Shown here: in pieces, positions 62,863-64,000 of the stretch
Layout: each line of letters begins with the position of its first letter
How positions within the stretch are numbered: position 1 is the stretch's first letter
Assembly (NCBI RefSeq): GCF_001427825.1
Contig: NZ_LMGT01000006.1
Location: 1 to 64,000 of the forward strand
Direction: 5' to 3'
DNA from: Brevundimonas sp. Root608
GTDB taxonomy: Bacteria; Pseudomonadota; Alphaproteobacteria; Caulobacterales; Caulobacteraceae
Length of the DNA: 64,000 bases
Notes under the pieces: model-generated
The model's input: the letters and a program-made list of their open reading frames with translations, nothing else
Databases searched by the model: none
What the model was told of the DNA's origin: nothing
Translations under genes and position numbers: made by a program

Positions 62863-63227
62863 GACGCGCGCGACCGGAACAGGGTGCGTTCGGCGGCCTG
62901 ACCCTCGGCGTCGCTGACGCGGACGTCGATGCGCAGCATGCCGGCGACGTCAGTGGCGGCGACGACCCGGGTCCAGTTCCAGCGACGGCCCGCCAGTTCG
63001 ACCTGACCCGCGGACGTCCCCTCTCCGATAACCGGCATCGTCGCCGCCTCGACCGCCAGGTTCTCGGCCACGACGCCGCCGAGGGTGCGGGTCTCGACGC
63101 GCGCCGCGGAGCGGGTGTTCTCGCCCGAGAGGTTGAGCAAGGCCATGGCGGCGAGGCTGAACACGGACAGGGCGACCAGCATTTCGATCAGGGTGAAACC
63201 CTGTCTGGTCTCAGAATTCCCGATCAT
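62859..63227 (-). CDS. gspI: Type II secretion minor pseudopilin GspI
   Basis: 122 residues from ATG 63227, giving a 10-residue leader MIGNSETRQG before FTLIEMLVALSVFSLAAMALLN. Rest: LGGVVAENLAVEAATMPVIGEG and RWNWTRVVAATD, typical GspI. The start codon lies inside a palindromic repeat (63221-63347). The frame stays open through the repeat to a second start, ATG 63365, which overlaps the gspH stop as ATGA, the arrangement at the other junctions. That start would give a 168-residue protein with a 56-residue leader. I prefer the short form because pseudopilin leaders are short. Confidence 0.85.
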   Translation of the reverse strand: MIGNSETRQGFTLIEMLVALSVFSLAAMALLNLSGENTRSAARVETRTLGGVVAENLAVEAATMPVIGEGTSAGQVELAGRRWNWTRVVAATDVAGMLRIDVRVSDAEGQAAERTLFRSRAS

Positions 63228-63347
63228 CCCGGCGAAAGCCGGGACCCGGTTCCTTGAGCGATCGGCCGCACAGGGTGCGCACCGAAAGCGATCCCGAAAA
63301 GTCCGCCCCACGAAAGGACCGGGTCCCGGCTTTCGCCGGGATGATCG
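63221..63347. repeat. Palindromic repeat element inserted between gspH and gspI
   Basis: Two perfect 30-base arms in inverted orientation, 63221-63250 and 63318-63347, with 67 bases between. Each arm has its own small dyad (CCCGGC, then GCCGGG). The same type of element is common between alphaproteobacterial genes. Confidence 0.9.
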
Positions 63348-63361
63348 GAAAGTCGGGAAAA

Positions 63362-63829
63362 TCATCGGAGGGTGACCTCCCCCGCCCCGTCCACCGTCAC
63401 GGTCTTGCCCTTGCCGTCGCGGGCCAGCGTCAGGGTCGCCGGCTCGGCGACGCCGGTGGGATCGAAGACGAAGCGCGCGCTTTCGGCGGGGCTGACGGCC
63501 GTCCCCGCCCGCCAGGTCTCGGGCCCGAACGGACCATCGGACAGCGCCGACCATTCCCGGCCGTCGAAGACGGTGAAGGCGTAGCCCGCCGGGGTGACCT
63601 CGACAGCGACCGGGCGGTTGGACAGCACGGCCTCGTCGCGCGCCCTCGACAGCCGGGCCGCGAACCGCACGGCCTCGGCGCCGACGGCCGGGCGCGGATC
63701 GGGAACCGCCAACACGACCGCGCCGGCGGCAAGGCCGAGGATGGCCACGACCATCAGCAGCTCGACCAATGTAAAGCCCGCTCGGCCAGCACGGGATTTA
63801 ACCCTGCCAGTTGCCCAGATCGGCGTCAT
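63362..63829 (-). CDS. gspH: Type II secretion minor pseudopilin GspH
   Basis: 155 residues from ATG 63829. Leader MTPIWATGRVKSRAGRAG, then FTLVELLMVVAILGLAAGAVVLAVPD with Glu at +5. The GspH/FimT-like body includes VRFAARLSRARDEAVLSNRPVAVEVTPAGYAFTVFDGREW. Overlaps the end of gspG by 32 bp. Longer starts in the same frame add non-prepilin sequence. Confidence 0.88.
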   Translation of the reverse strand: MTPIWATGRVKSRAGRAGFTLVELLMVVAILGLAAGAVVLAVPDPRPAVGAEAVRFAARLSRARDEAVLSNRPVAVEVTPAGYAFTVFDGREWSALSDGPFGPETWRAGTAVSPAESARFVFDPTGVAEPATLTLARDGKGKTVTVDGAGEVTLR

Positions 63830-64000
63830 TGCCCTCACCCCCCTCCTTGCCGTCCGCGCCCAGGGAGAAGACGTCGAACTGGCCGCCGTGCGCGCTGGGG
63901 CGGCGGTAGCCGTACGGATTGCCCCACGGATCCTCGGGCAGGCGGCGCACATAGCCGCCGGGACGGTAGCGGTCCGGATTGACCAGACCGGCCGGGGCCG
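63798..64000 (-). CDS. gspG: Type II secretion major pseudopilin GspG (partial)
   Basis: Only the last 67 residues are in the window. The family C-terminus is clear: GGYVRRLPEDPWGNPYGYRRP, then FDVFSLGADGKEGGEGNDADLGNWQG, which includes the calcium-binding loop of GspG. The N-terminal prepilin part lies beyond 64000. Confidence 0.9.
   Translation of the reverse strand, partial: APAGLVNPDRYRPGGYVRRLPEDPWGNPYGYRRPSAHGGQFDVFSLGADGKEGGEGNDADLGNWQG

Overview
High-GC alphaproteobacterial chromosome, most likely Caulobacteraceae and probably close to Brevundimonas. The evidence is a Caulobacter-like flagellar cluster (fliL-fliM-pflI-like-motE-like diverging from flgF-flgG-flgA-flgH), a textbook sigma-54 promoter with a FlbD-like palindrome and a CtrA-like box between the two arms, and alphaproteobacterial palindromic intergenic repeats. 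The species is inference; no rRNA is present.

1-14.1 kb is core genome: cysS, folE, an exbD-type gene with a strong terminator, the two flagellar operons, three tandem copies of a small exported protein family, a DUF885 metallopeptidase, a YjbR-family gene and msrA. A tRNA-Ser(GGA) follows at 14.1 kb. A 10.5-kb integrated element sits in its 3' end, bounded by a 17-bp direct repeat (14182-14198 and 24679-24695). It carries a tyrosine integrase, an excisionase-like gene, regulators with operator-like palindromes, a convergent cargo pair (unknown protein plus HEPN-like protein), a tape measure protein, an HK97 capsid protein, a prohead protease and a winged-helix replication-type protein with 33-bp internal repeats. 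It has no terminase, portal, tail-tube or lysis gene.

25-40 kb is a type I secretion locus: adaptor, ABC exporter, a small acidic protein, and a giant (about 2915 residues) VCBS/RTX surface protein, then a divergent AraC-type regulator. About 1.1 kb with a decayed serine hydrolase gene follows. 40.4-45.2 kb holds a two-partner secretion pair followed 2 bp later by an L,D-transpeptidase. 45.2-51.4 kb is a signalling block: TadG-like protein plus receiver on the minus strand, and a kinase-receiver-HPt-EAL fusion plus receiver on the plus strand.

51.4-59.2 kb holds an isochorismatase-family hydrolase, a scar where two gene fragments (carboxylesterase and TRAP transporter) abut, and a four-gene operon (5-oxoprolinase-type enzyme, DUF969, DUF979, DUF2891) that looks like an oxoproline uptake and breakdown unit. 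The window ends in a type II secretion operon on the minus strand, gspG (cut by the window edge) to gspM, in which a palindromic repeat has inserted into the 5' end of gspI.

Several systems here act at the cell surface: flagellum, type I, two-partner and type II secretion, and a wall cross-linking enzyme.
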